From an uncultured Bacteroidota bacterium (GTDB lineage Bacteria; Bacteroidota; Bacteroidia; Chitinophagales; Chitinophagaceae), in the NCBI GenBank assembly GCA_946480675.1, contig CAMLKS010000015.1, forward strand, positions 1 to 15,555: a DNA stretch of 15,555 bases, written 5' to 3'. A program made the translations under genes and the position numbers. This document shows positions 6,157 through 13,926 of this stretch, one piece after another (the stretch's first letter is position 1; the number at the start of each line of letters is the position of its first letter). The notes beneath the pieces were generated by a model that was not told where the DNA came from, did not search any database, and saw nothing but the letters and a program-made list of their open reading frames with translations.

Positions 6157-6906
6157 CTACAACGGTATGCGCACAATGGTGTGGTACCAGTTCTTTTCCT
6201 GCTCGAAGGCGATGGTGCCGTTGACTACCTTGAGGCGGTTGATGATGTTCTTGAGGCCGGTAGCTTCTTTTTTGTAAATGTATTGCTGAAACTGCGCCTC
6301 GGTAATGCCCCGGCCATTGTGGCTGAAGCAGAGGCATAGCATGCCCTCAGCTACTTCGGTATATACCTCGGCATGGGTGGCGGTGGCGTGTTTCAGGGTA
6401 TTGTTGAGCAGTTCCTGCACAATGCGGTAGGCGGTGAGGGCCATATTATCATGTAGCGGAGGCAGCTTATCGCTGGTGTATTCTATATGGATGCTGCCAT
6501 TCTTTTGAAAGGGGGCGAAGAACGACTGCAGGGCATCCTGCAGGCCCAACTGTAAGAGCATAGCCGGTTGCAGGCGGTGCGAGAGGCTGCGTACCTTACT
6601 GATGCTTTCATCTATCAGTTGCTGCGACTGCAGGAACACATCGGGCGTGGCTTCTTTTTCGGCCATCTGCAGGTAAAACTTTACAGAAGAAAGGGTGGCG
6701 CCCACATCATCGTGCAGCTCGGCAGCAATGCGCATGCGTTCTTCTTCTTCGGCACGGATGGCGGCCTCGGTGAGTTCTTTTTCCTTCAGCAGGTTGATAG
6801 TAGTAATGCGTTTTTGATAATGCACAACAAACAGTACCACGGCCAATGCCAGGAAGAGCATGGCCAGTACAGCGAGTATTATCAGCAAAACGATATTATC
6901 ATTCAT
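6157..6906 (-). CDS. Membrane-anchored sensor histidine kinase, HisKA_3 type (249 aa)
   Basis: One membrane helix covers about residues 4-29, followed by a linker and the dimerisation/phosphoacceptor segment RMRIAAELHDDVGATLSSVK, where His65 is the expected phosphorylation site. The ATPase domain follows: N-box IVQELLNNTLKHA (Asn169) and a G2-like ATGLKNIINRL. The G1 box reads SHNGRGI, with His196 where most family members have Asp. There is almost no extracytoplasmic part, so the kinase may rely on a partner for sensing. The multi-span protein encoded immediately upstream overlaps it by 8 bases and is the obvious candidate (inference). No response regulator is encoded in the window; the next gene is an acetyltransferase. 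Confidence 0.93.
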   Translation of the reverse strand: MNDNIVLLIILAVLAMLFLALAVVLFVVHYQKRITTINLLKEKELTEAAIRAEEEERMRIAAELHDDVGATLSSVKFYLQMAEKEATPDVFLQSQQLIDESISKVRSLSHRLQPAMLLQLGLQDALQSFFAPFQKNGSIHIEYTSDKLPPLHDNMALTAYRIVQELLNNTLKHATATHAEVYTEVAEGMLCLCFSHNGRGITEAQFQQYIYKKEATGLKNIINRLKVVNGTIAFEQEKNWYHTIVRIPL

Positions 6907-7516
6907 ACCTGCGGGTAAGTGCTATGGCAAATAGGATGTTTATAAGGACATTCAGCAGTCTATATACAATCCAGAGATGACCAAGATATGTATTTTGATG
7001 TGCTATCAGGTAATCTTCGAACAAGAATAGAATAACCCTACCTGAACTGCCCAGAAGGATTGCTACATTAACCCAAAAGAATGATGAAGTTGTAATATTG
7101 GCATACACAGGTTTCTTAGAAATTGAATAGAAGCCAAGCAAGGCATACAATAAATATACAACGTATAATACCGACGCTCCAGTGCCATTCCTATTCAGCG
7201 TTCCATTATGAATACTTTGCGAAATGTAAACACAGGCGATTATTAATGTAATAAGCAGAAAATTTGTATTATTTTTTGTGGCATTTTTATAATAGTAAGC
7301 AGATAAAAGAAGAAACTCTATTAACACATATAAGTTGGCAAATGGGAAAATATTTACGTGATAAATTCTTTTAAGTATAATCAAGGAAATATCAAAAGCG
7401 AACCCTATAAACAGATAAGCCCATAACAGAGTTTGCCTTTTTTTGTAACCAAATACTAATGGCAATAAAAATGAGGCAACAGAGATAATAAGTGAGATAA
7501 TATTCCACTTATTCAT
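6899..7516 (-). CDS. Multi-span membrane protein of unknown function (205 aa)
   Basis: I do not recognise a named family. About seven hydrophobic segments are visible, near residues 6-23, 30-49, 56-75, 85-99, 113-131, 145-165 and 180-200, joined by short loops such as KKRQT and YYKNATKNNT. It is therefore an inner-membrane protein with little outside the bilayer. Its start overlaps the stop of the preceding gene by one base (TAATG) and its end overlaps the histidine kinase by 8 bases, so the three are probably translationally coupled. A role as sensor or accessory for the kinase is an inference from this arrangement. The DNA is very AT-rich (13 G/C in the 60 bases 7261-7320), unlike the kinase (36 of 60 at 6541-6600). 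Part of this may reflect hydrophobic codons. Confidence 0.85.
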   Translation of the reverse strand: MNKWNIISLIISVASFLLPLVFGYKKRQTLLWAYLFIGFAFDISLIILKRIYHVNIFPFANLYVLIEFLLLSAYYYKNATKNNTNFLLITLIIACVYISQSIHNGTLNRNGTGASVLYVVYLLYALLGFYSISKKPVYANITTSSFFWVNVAILLGSSGRVILFLFEDYLIAHQNTYLGHLWIVYRLLNVLINILFAIALTRRYE

Positions 7517-7965
7517 TAGGGATGTAAGTCACTCAAATCTCCAAAATAAACAGGCTGTCCTACATTGTTCACTGCTTTGAAGATGATGTCTGGACTGCCG
7601 TCTTCTTTTTTTGCTTTAAAAAAATGAAATTCTGTTACACTATTATGCAGTGCTTTAACACCTTTAAACAAGGCAATAGAGTAATTGCGTATTACTTCGT
7701 GTGTCGAAATCGGAACAATTGTGAGTGTGATTTCATTGTTTGTAAGATTATATTCGTCAGCTTCTAATTTCCAACGCATTTCATCACAATTCTGCCCCAT
7801 CATTGCAGCATTCAATTGATTCCACGTTCTTATTGTGGGTGTAGGTACTTGTGAACCCCAGAAGTCATTTATATAATTGTCGAATGTAGCTTGCGATATC
7901 TGGTGATTATTTGCGGCTGCAATTTGGTCGGCAGGATTGTTGCAGTTGAATTTGGTAGTATCCAT
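7516..7965 (-). CDS. Hypothetical soluble protein, first gene of the histidine kinase operon (149 aa)
   Basis: I do not recognise this protein. It has no signal peptide or membrane helix and should be cytoplasmic. Its N-terminal half is Asn/Gln-rich and probably helical (PADQIAAANNHQISQATF, then FWGSQVPTPTIRTW). The C-terminal half looks like alternating strands (EITLTIVPISTHEVIRNY, then FHFFKAKKEDGSPDIIFKAV). It ends only one base into the start of the membrane protein gene (TAATG), so it belongs to that operon. Like the membrane protein gene it is AT-rich (22 G/C in the 60 bases 7561-7620) although it is not hydrophobic, so the composition is not explained by membrane codons. Its start at 7965 is 14-15 bases downstream of the predicted transcript start. 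Confidence 0.8.
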   Translation of the reverse strand: MDTTKFNCNNPADQIAAANNHQISQATFDNYINDFWGSQVPTPTIRTWNQLNAAMMGQNCDEMRWKLEADEYNLTNNEITLTIVPISTHEVIRNYSIALFKGVKALHNSVTEFHFFKAKKEDGSPDIIFKAVNNVGQPVYFGDLSDLHP

Positions 7966-7980
7966 ATGAGTGTCTGTTTG

Positions 7981-7996
7981 CCGCTAAAGATAGCGG
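7981..7996. repeat. Inverted repeat over the -7 element of the kinase operon promoter
   Basis: CCGCTA, four bases (AAGA), then TAGCGG: perfect 6-base arms. It covers the whole -7 element at 7985-7992. A site of this form could be an operator for a dimeric repressor, but such short arms can also arise by chance. Confidence 0.4.
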
Positions 7997-8015
7997 TATG
8001 GGTAGGGGTGTGCAA
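7985..8015 (-). promoter_or_regulatory. Promoter of the unknown-membrane protein-kinase operon
   Basis: On the minus strand TTG (8015-8013) is followed after 20 bases by TATCTTTA (7992-7985), one mismatch from TAnnTTTG. The predicted start of transcription is near 7979, shortly before the ATG at 7965. The spacing fits the Bacteroidota primary sigma factor. Confidence 0.5.
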
Positions 8016-8099
8016 TACCCACCAGCACGGATATGGCATGTGTAATAGTTTGCCTGTCAATTAATAAGCGATGTACGGAAAACGTTAAAAATGCCATGG

Positions 8100-8134
8100 T
8101 TTGGTTTCAAGCGTACGGCGAATTGCTATTTTTA
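8100..8134 (+). promoter_or_regulatory. Candidate promoter of the secreted thioredoxin gene
   Basis: TTTG (8100-8103) and TATTTTTA (8127-8134, one mismatch) are 23 bases apart. Transcription would start near 8140, which argues against an upstream ATG at 8091 and for the ATG at 8151. Confidence 0.4.
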
Positions 8135-8150
8135 CTTAATTTCAATTATC

Positions 8151-8660
8151 ATGATACGTTTACGGACAATTTATATTGCGGCTATGGCTATGGTGCTGAT
8201 GATAGCCGGCAAAGTGCAGGCACAGGAAGTGAAGCATGGCCTTACCTGGTATACCGATATCAATAAGGTGCATGAACTGGCGCAGAAGACGAAGAAACCG
8301 GTATTTGCCTTCTTTACGGGCAGCGACTGGTGTGGCTGGTGCCACAGGCTGGAAGCGGCGGTATTTGACAAGCCCAACTTTCAGAAATGGGCCAAGGATA
8401 ATGTGATATTGCTGGAACTGGATTTTCCGCGCAGGAAAGAACTGCCACAGGCGCTGCAGGAGCAAAACCAGGGTTTACAGCAGTTCTTTGGCGTGCAGGG
8501 CTATCCTACCATCTGGCTGTTCAACATAGATAAAGACAAAGCAACGGGTAAATATAATATTGCCGCCTATGGCTCGCTGGGGTATCCTACAGCCGAAAAG
8601 GGGCAAGAGGAGGCAACCTTCCTGGCCAATGCCAACCAGATACTAAAAAACAAGAAATAA
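8151..8660 (+). CDS. Secreted thioredoxin-like protein with WCGWC motif (169 aa)
   Basis: From the ATG at 8151 the protein starts with a signal peptide (IYIAAMAMVLMIAGKVQAQ, cleavage before about residue 25). The mature part has the thioredoxin fold. FAFFTGSDWCGWCHRLE carries the redox pair Cys61 and Cys64, and GYPTIWLF contains the conserved cis-proline. The F-T-G-S-D-W-C-G-W-C form is typical of Bacteroidota thioredoxin_7-like periplasmic proteins, which are thought to reduce or rearrange disulfides or act in oxidative defence; the client is unknown. An in-frame ATG at 8091 would add 20 residues before the signal peptide, but it lies upstream of the predicted transcript start, so I prefer 8151. 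The gene stands alone and ends at a terminator shared with the convergent gene. Confidence 0.93.
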   Translation: MIRLRTIYIAAMAMVLMIAGKVQAQEVKHGLTWYTDINKVHELAQKTKKPVFAFFTGSDWCGWCHRLEAAVFDKPNFQKWAKDNVILLELDFPRRKELPQALQEQNQGLQQFFGVQGYPTIWLFNIDKDKATGKYNIAAYGSLGYPTAEKGQEEATFLANANQILKNKK

Positions 8661-8664
8661 AAAG

Positions 8665-8690
8665 AAAGGGCACTATTTATGGTGCCCTTT
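8665..8690. terminator. Bidirectional terminator between thioredoxin and the Gly/His-rich protein gene
   Basis: Stem AAAGGGCAC paired with GTGCCCTTT around an 8-base loop. An A-rich run lies before it and a T-rich run after it, so it works in both directions. It includes the stop codon of the minus-strand gene and its last codons. Confidence 0.8.
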
Positions 8691-9128
8691 TCCTTTACCA
8701 TGCCCCTTGTTACCACTGTTTCCATGACCATGCCCCCTGCCGGGGTGGGCTTTCTTGTATTTTACGTCTCTTGAGTCGCGAATGACCACCTGGTCGTGGC
8801 GGCCTTTATAGCTTACATATTTATTGCGATACACCGTATGCCTTACCCAAGGGGTAGGCTCGTTGATCACCACTTTATGCACCCGGTACAAATCGACAGC
8901 TACGGGCAGCGACCGGCGCCTTATCCAGTTGCCATTATTGAAGTAAACGAACACCCGGTTATTTACATCATAATAGGCATCAGCATCGGGGAGGTAATAA
9001 TAATCTACATAATCGTAGCCGACAGGGCCCCAGGCAGGCTGGGCACCAATATTTACGCTAACATTTACCTGTGCAGTGGCAGTAAGGCTTGCTACCAGTA
9101 TGCAGGCTATAAACATGAGCTTTTTCAT
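8673..9128 (-). CDS. Small secreted protein with Gly/His/Lys-rich tail (151 aa)
   Basis: The first 19 residues form a signal peptide (MKKLMFIACILVASLTATA before Q). The mature middle part is rich in Tyr and aromatic residues (DYVDYYYLPDADAYYDV, then VFVYFNNGNWIRRRSLP). It resembles small Bacteroidota envelope proteins without assigned function. The last 25 residues or so are a low-complexity basic tail made almost only of Gly, His, Lys and Asn (GRGHGHGNSGNKGHGKGKG). Such a tail could bind metal ions, nucleic acid or acidic polymer, but nothing here tests that. It converges on the thioredoxin gene and shares its terminator. The ATG at 9128 is followed at once by the signal peptide. No strong promoter motif was found upstream. 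Confidence 0.85.
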   Translation of the reverse strand: MKKLMFIACILVASLTATAQVNVSVNIGAQPAWGPVGYDYVDYYYLPDADAYYDVNNRVFVYFNNGNWIRRRSLPVAVDLYRVHKVVINEPTPWVRHTVYRNKYVSYKGRHDQVVIRDSRDVKYKKAHPGRGHGHGNSGNKGHGKGKGHHK

Positions 9129-9266
9129 ATAATTTGTTTGTTTTGAAGTATGCTGCTTTAATATCGTACCACCAACGGTATAAATATGGTGATATGTTTA
9201 ATGTGACGGGTATCTTTAACATTATAAACAACAGTCATAGCGCATTAGGCAGTGTATATACTATAC

Positions 9267-9297
9267 TTTGCAATTCGCATATATCCCGCTAACTTTG
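9267..9297 (+). promoter_or_regulatory. Promoter of gcvP
   Basis: TTTG (9267-9270) and TAACTTTG (9290-9297), both exact matches to the Bacteroidota consensus, with 19 bases between TTG and TA. Transcription would start near 9303, giving a leader of about 30 bases. That is too short for a glycine riboswitch. Confidence 0.75.
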
Positions 9298-9332
9298 CGC
9301 ATTCTTTTAATTTATTGAGTCTCTAACATTTT

Positions 9333-12215
9333 ATGGATTTGTTTTCCCTTCAAAATCAGGAATTCATTGGTCGCCATATAGGCCCTAATGAGCACGAAAC
9401 AAAAAAAATGCTGTCTGCGATAGGTGTAGCAGATATGGACGAGCTGATAGCACGTACCGTACCTGATGCCATCCGCATGAACCACCGGCTGAACCTGCCG
9501 GAAGCATTGAGCGAGTCGGACTATCTGCGTATGCTGAAAGATGTATCGCTGCGGAATAAAGTGTATAAGAACTATATAGGGCAGGGCTATTATGATACGC
9601 ATACCCCAAGCGTTATCCTGCGCAACATATTTGAAAACCCGGGATGGTACACACAGTACACCCCGTACCAGGCAGAAATATCCCAGGGCCGCCTGGAAAG
9701 CCTGCTGAATTTCCAGACCGTGATGAGCGACCTGACCGGCCTGCCGATAGCCAATGCATCGCTGCTGGATGAGGCAACTGCCGCTGCGGAAGCCATGGCC
9801 ATGTTCCTGCACACGCTGAATAAAGACAACGACCACCTGGAGCGCGCCAAACTGTTTGTAGATAACGAAGTGTTTCCGCAAACGAAAGATGTAATCATAA
9901 CACGTGCCGCACCACTGGGCGTGGAAGTAGTATTTGGCGATTATAAAACGGCAACTATCGATAACACTTACTTTGGTGCTATCGTACAATATCCTAACGA
10001 TAAAGGAACGATAGAAGACTACCGCAGCTTTGTAGAAAAAGTGCATGCTGCCGGTGCATATATAGCTATGGGTACCGACCTGCTGGCGCTTACGCTGCTC
10101 ACCTCTCCCGGCGAGCTGGGTGCAGATGTAGCCTTTGGTTCTGCACAGCGCTTTGGTGTACCACTGGGATACGGTGGCCCGCACGCAGCTTTCTTTACCT
10201 GTACAGAAGATTTTAAACGCCAGATACCCGGCCGTATCATAGGTGTGAGTGTGGATGCCAATGGCAACCGTGCCCTGCGCATGGCCCTGCAAACACGCGA
10301 GCAACACATCAAACGTGAGAAAGCCACTTCTAACATCTGTACCGCGCAAGCACTGCTGGCCAATATGGCTGCTATGTACGCCGTATATCATGGCCCTGAT
10401 GGACTGAAAAACATAGCCAAGCGCGTGAGCCTGCTGGCACAAACACTGGCTACACAGCTGAAAGCACATGGCCTGAGCGTTGTATCCGATTTCTACTTCG
10501 ATACCGTAGTAGTAAAAGTAGCCGATGCCAAAGCCATCAAAGCGAAAGCCGAAGCAGCGCAAATCAACTTCCGCTACTTTGCAGATAACACACTGGTAGG
10601 TATATCGCTGGATGAAACAACAACTACATCCGACCTGTTCAGTATCATAGCTGTATTCAGCAACGATAACGAGCCGGTGAGCTTCGAGATAAACCACGAT
10701 AATGTATTAACCAACATCAGCACCTCGCTGACACGTACTTCGGAATACCTGACACACCCGATATTCAATACGCACCATAGCGAAACGCAAATGATGCGCT
10801 ACATAAAAATGCTGGAGAATAAGGACTTGAGCCTGAACACCAGCATGATATCACTGGGGTCGTGCACAATGAAGCTGAATGCGGCTACAGAAATGATACC
10901 GCTGAGCTGGGCACACTGGAGCAAAATGCACCCCTTTGTGCCGAAAGACCAGGCTGGTGGCTACCTGCAGATAGTAAAAGAACTATCGGCCTACCTGTGC
11001 GAGATAACTGCTTTTGATGCCTGCAGCCTGCAGCCCAACAGTGGTGCGCAAGGTGAATATGCCGGCCTGCTGACCATCAAATCTTACCACGAAAGTCGTG
11101 GCGATAAGCACCGCAACATCATCCTGATACCAATATCTGCACACGGTACCAACCCTGCAAGCGCAGTGATGGCGGGTTACAAAGTGGTAGTGGTAAAAGC
11201 ACTGGAGAACGGTTATATAGATGTAGAAGACCTGAAGGCAAAAGCAGCACAGCATGCCGATAACCTGGCAGGTATCATGGTAACCTACCCATCTACCTAC
11301 GGTGTGTATGAAGAAACCATCAAAGAAATAACCGCTATTGTGCACCAGCACGGCGGACAGGTATATATGGACGGTGCGAACATGAACGCGCAAGTGGGAC
11401 TGACCGCTCCCGGCCTGATAGGTGCCGATGTGTGCCACCTGAACCTGCACAAAACCTTTGCAATACCACACGGTGGCGGTGGCCCCGGCGTAGGCCCTAT
11501 ATGTGTGAAAGCACACCTGGCGCCACACCTGCCCGGCCACATTGAGGATACGAACGGTGCAAATGCCAACGCGGTATCTGCAGCGCCTTACGGCTCTGCC
11601 AGCATATTGCTGATATCATATGCATACATACGCATGCTGGGCCCTGTGGGCGTACGCAAGGCTACAGAATATGCCATATTGAATGCGAACTATATGCGCA
11701 GCCGCCTGCAGAACGCTTACGAGATACTGTATACCGGTAGCGGTGGTACCTGTGCGCACGAATTCATCGTGGACCTGCGTCCGTTTAAAAAGACAGCAGA
11801 GATAGAAGCAGAAGATGTGGCCAAACGCCTGATGGACTATGGCTTCCACGCACCTACGCTTAGCTTCCCTGTACCGGGCACCATCATGATAGAGCCTACA
11901 GAGAGCGAAGACAGGGCAGAGCTGGACCGTTTCTGCGATGCGCTGCTGAGCATACGCGAAGAGATACGCGCTATAGAAGAAGGCAAAGCCGACAAGAAAG
12001 ACAACCCGCTGAAGATGGCGCCTCATACCCAGTTTGCAGTAACTGCCAATGAGTGGACACGCCCATATAGCCGCCAGCAGGCTGCTTACCCGCTGGAGTG
12101 GGTGAAGAACAATAAATTCTGGCCAAGCGTAGCCCGTGTAAACAATACATATGGCGACCGTAACCTGATATGTACCTGCGAGCCTACATCTGCCTACATG
12201 GAAGCTGAAGCGTAA
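9333..12215 (+). CDS. gcvP: Glycine dehydrogenase (decarboxylating), P-protein of the glycine cleavage system (960 aa)
   Basis: This cytoplasmic PLP enzyme decarboxylates glycine and passes the aminomethyl group to the lipoyl arm of the H-protein. With the T- and L-proteins this yields CO2, ammonia, NADH and methylene-tetrahydrofolate. The protein is the fused form, with both P-protein halves in one chain. The N-terminal half starts FIGRHIGPNEHETKKM and contains GYGGPHAAFFTC. The C-terminal half carries SLGSCTMKLNAA, MDGANMNAQVGL and the cofactor site LNLHKTFAIPHGGGGPG, where Lys707 should bind PLP (Lys706 in the E. coli enzyme, as I recall). Length matches the usual 950-960. It has its own promoter and strong terminator, so it is probably a single-gene transcript. 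The T- and H-protein genes are not in the window, which is common in Bacteroidota. Confidence 0.99.
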   Translation: MDLFSLQNQEFIGRHIGPNEHETKKMLSAIGVADMDELIARTVPDAIRMNHRLNLPEALSESDYLRMLKDVSLRNKVYKNYIGQGYYDTHTPSVILRNIFENPGWYTQYTPYQAEISQGRLESLLNFQTVMSDLTGLPIANASLLDEATAAAEAMAMFLHTLNKDNDHLERAKLFVDNEVFPQTKDVIITRAAPLGVEVVFGDYKTATIDNTYFGAIVQYPNDKGTIEDYRSFVEKVHAAGAYIAMGTDLLALTLLTSPGELGADVAFGSAQRFGVPLGYGGPHAAFFTCTEDFKRQIPGRIIGVSVDANGNRALRMALQTREQHIKREKATSNICTAQALLANMAAMYAVYHGPDGLKNIAKRVSLLAQTLATQLKAHGLSVVSDFYFDTVVVKVADAKAIKAKAEAAQINFRYFADNTLVGISLDETTTTSDLFSIIAVFSNDNEPVSFEINHDNVLTNISTSLTRTSEYLTHPIFNTHHSETQMMRYIKMLENKDLSLNTSMISLGSCTMKLNAATEMIPLSWAHWSKMHPFVPKDQAGGYLQIVKELSAYLCEITAFDACSLQPNSGAQGEYAGLLTIKSYHESRGDKHRNIILIPISAHGTNPASAVMAGYKVVVVKALENGYIDVEDLKAKAAQHADNLAGIMVTYPSTYGVYEETIKEITAIVHQHGGQVYMDGANMNAQVGLTAPGLIGADVCHLNLHKTFAIPHGGGGPGVGPICVKAHLAPHLPGHIEDTNGANANAVSAAPYGSASILLISYAYIRMLGPVGVRKATEYAILNANYMRSRLQNAYEILYTGSGGTCAHEFIVDLRPFKKTAEIEAEDVAKRLMDYGFHAPTLSFPVPGTIMIEPTESEDRAELDRFCDALLSIREEIRAIEEGKADKKDNPLKMAPHTQFAVTANEWTRPYSRQQAAYPLEWVKNNKFWPSVARVNNTYGDRNLICTCEPTSAYMEAEA

Positions 12216-12241
12216 GCTTGTACGGATATTAAATTTTAGAG

Positions 12242-12269
12242 AAGCCGCCCCGAGCAGGGGCGGCTTTTT
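12242..12269 (+). terminator. Rho-independent terminator of gcvP
   Basis: GCCGCCCC, a 5-base loop GAGCA, then GGGGCGGC and TTTTT. The stem is eight G-C pairs, extended by two A-T pairs. It lies 27 bases after the gcvP stop. Confidence 0.93.
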
Positions 12270-12279
12270 GTATGTAGTA

Positions 12280-12311
12280 TTTGCAGTATAGCGGGCAATG
12301 TATTATTTTTC
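12280..12311 (+). promoter_or_regulatory. Candidate promoter of the 12340-13920 gene
   Basis: TTTG (12280-12283) and TATTTTTC (12304-12311, one mismatch to TAnnTTTG) are separated by 20 bases. Transcription would start near 12317, which excludes the ATG at 12298 and supports the one at 12340. Confidence 0.5.
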
Positions 12312-12339
12312 GGCATCAATTGACTCACCGTTTCTACCT

Positions 12340-13920
12340 ATGAAATTCAGACATTTTATCACTGCGATAGTACTCGCATTTTTTGCCACCACTCATCTTT
12401 ATGCACAAGACAGTACCTACAGCATCAGCATGCCGGTAGAAATACCGAAAGAAGGCTGGAACAAAGTAGTGCAGCTAAGAAATGGCAACACCGTGCTGCT
12501 ACACTTTGAGAACAAAAAAGGAATAGTAGTAAAGGTTTTTGACAAAGACCGAAAAGAGATAGCCAGCAAGAAGCACCTGTGTAATGTAATAGATATTAAC
12601 GGCCTTGATGCTACATTTTTTCATGGCCTGCATGATATAAACGGAGAGGCAACACTTTTCCTGACACAGGATATAGATAATGCCCAAACATTGGTGCGCC
12701 TGCGTATTGACGGCAACAGCGGTGCGCTGCTGGCTGAAGATAAAATTGTAAAGTCACCAAGTTTCCAGAGAAGGACCACAGCATACCTGATGAAGAAGCC
12801 GATAGGCGAAGGGTATGCCGTGTTTTGCTATACCACCCACCCTACAGATACCGCTACGGCTGTAAAGCTGATAAGGTATAACGATAAGCATGAAGTAATA
12901 AAAGAGATACCCTATGAAGTGCCCAGCAAAGCATACGACAATATAGACCTGCTGGATGCCAGTATGGATGAAGAAGGCGATATACTCATCAGCATGCAGC
13001 TTTCTAAAATCATTAACTATCCTGACGTTATGGAACGCACACTGGCATTGCTGTATATGCCCGAAGGCGAAGACCGTTTTATGTTCAGGAAGATGAAGCT
13101 GCCATCGAGCCTGGAACTGAAGGATGCTACATTCAGCATCAACCCGTTTGCAGGAAATATCAATATGCTTATCACCAAGTCGTGGGAAACGACGGTGCAA
13201 AACGGGTTGAACCGGGATAATATAGAGCTGCTTTCCCGCTCTATGTTCATCATGCCAAAAGATATTTCGGGTATCAGGGAAACCCGTATAGCTTATGAAA
13301 AGCCAACACAGCTATTGAGGGAAGCGATGAAGGATACCACCATAAACTTTTATGGCAGCATGATAGATGCGAATACCGACGGGCGCGGTGTAACGACGGT
13401 GGTATATGAACAACGCTACCTGCCCTACCGCCCCAAAGGAAACGAAGTGGTGCCTTACTATACCGGTAATGTGTGCGTGGTACAGTATGATGATAATGGT
13501 GCCGAAATGTGGGCTACTGTATTGCCCAAGGAGCATTATTATATAGTAAGAGAAACTTTCCCTTCCGTATTCAGGAAAACAAGCCAGTTGGAAACATACA
13601 AGACACTGTACCTGTGCGGAAAGAAAAGCCATTATATCCTGTTCAACGATGTGGAAGAGAACTGCAATAAAAGGCTGGGTGAAGAAATAAAGAAAGTGTA
13701 CAATTATCAAAATACGAATGCCATGTATTACCACATGAACAAACGAAATGTGGTGGTACAGAAATACCTGCTTGGCGTGCCTGTAGCCGGCGAGTTCAAA
13801 TACATTTATCCCGGCAGTGCCGATTTTGATAAACAGAATAATAGTGTTGCCATGCTGATAGGCCATAAAAAAGAAGCCGGTGAAACCTTTCACATAGCCT
13901 GGAAGAAGCTGGAAAATTGA
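12340..13920 (+). CDS. Secreted protein of unknown function, paralogue of 596-2095 (526 aa)
   Basis: From the ATG at 12340 the protein has a textbook signal peptide (KFRHFITAIVLAFFATTHLYA, cleavage before Q). An in-frame ATG at 12298 would add 14 residues in front of it, but it overlaps the likely promoter. The mature protein is beta-rich and repetitive, probably propeller-like, without recognised catalytic residues and without a sorting domain at its end. It is homologous along its length to the exported protein at 596-2095. Matching landmarks are VVQLRNGNTVLLHF, GLHDINGEATLF, LRIDGNSGALLAEDKI, ILFNDVEEN and PGSADFDKQNNSVAMLI. Two diverged copies within 12 kb suggest an old duplication or a small family. 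Both could be envelope or periplasmic proteins; no partner is evident. Confidence 0.88.
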   Translation: MKFRHFITAIVLAFFATTHLYAQDSTYSISMPVEIPKEGWNKVVQLRNGNTVLLHFENKKGIVVKVFDKDRKEIASKKHLCNVIDINGLDATFFHGLHDINGEATLFLTQDIDNAQTLVRLRIDGNSGALLAEDKIVKSPSFQRRTTAYLMKKPIGEGYAVFCYTTHPTDTATAVKLIRYNDKHEVIKEIPYEVPSKAYDNIDLLDASMDEEGDILISMQLSKIINYPDVMERTLALLYMPEGEDRFMFRKMKLPSSLELKDATFSINPFAGNINMLITKSWETTVQNGLNRDNIELLSRSMFIMPKDISGIRETRIAYEKPTQLLREAMKDTTINFYGSMIDANTDGRGVTTVVYEQRYLPYRPKGNEVVPYYTGNVCVVQYDDNGAEMWATVLPKEHYYIVRETFPSVFRKTSQLETYKTLYLCGKKSHYILFNDVEENCNKRLGEEIKKVYNYQNTNAMYYHMNKRNVVVQKYLLGVPVAGEFKYIYPGSADFDKQNNSVAMLIGHKKEAGETFHIAWKKLEN

Positions 13921-13926
13921 TTGAGT

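Noticed and set aside
8091..8150. Longer N-terminus for the thioredoxin gene from the ATG at 8091
   Set aside because: The added 20 residues precede a complete signal peptide and overlap the likely promoter.
9129..9332. Possible glycine riboswitch upstream of gcvP
   Set aside because: The well-matched promoter leaves a leader of only about 30 bases, and no tandem riboswitch-like pairing was seen.
9312..10697. Long open frame of 461 codons on the minus strand across gcvP
   Set aside because: It lies fully opposite a certain gene, has the low-complexity Cys/Tyr/His-rich look of a reverse-frame shadow, and shows no domain or signal.
12298..12339. Longer N-terminus for the second secreted paralogue from the ATG at 12298
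   Set aside because: The extension precedes a complete signal peptide and overlaps the -7 element.
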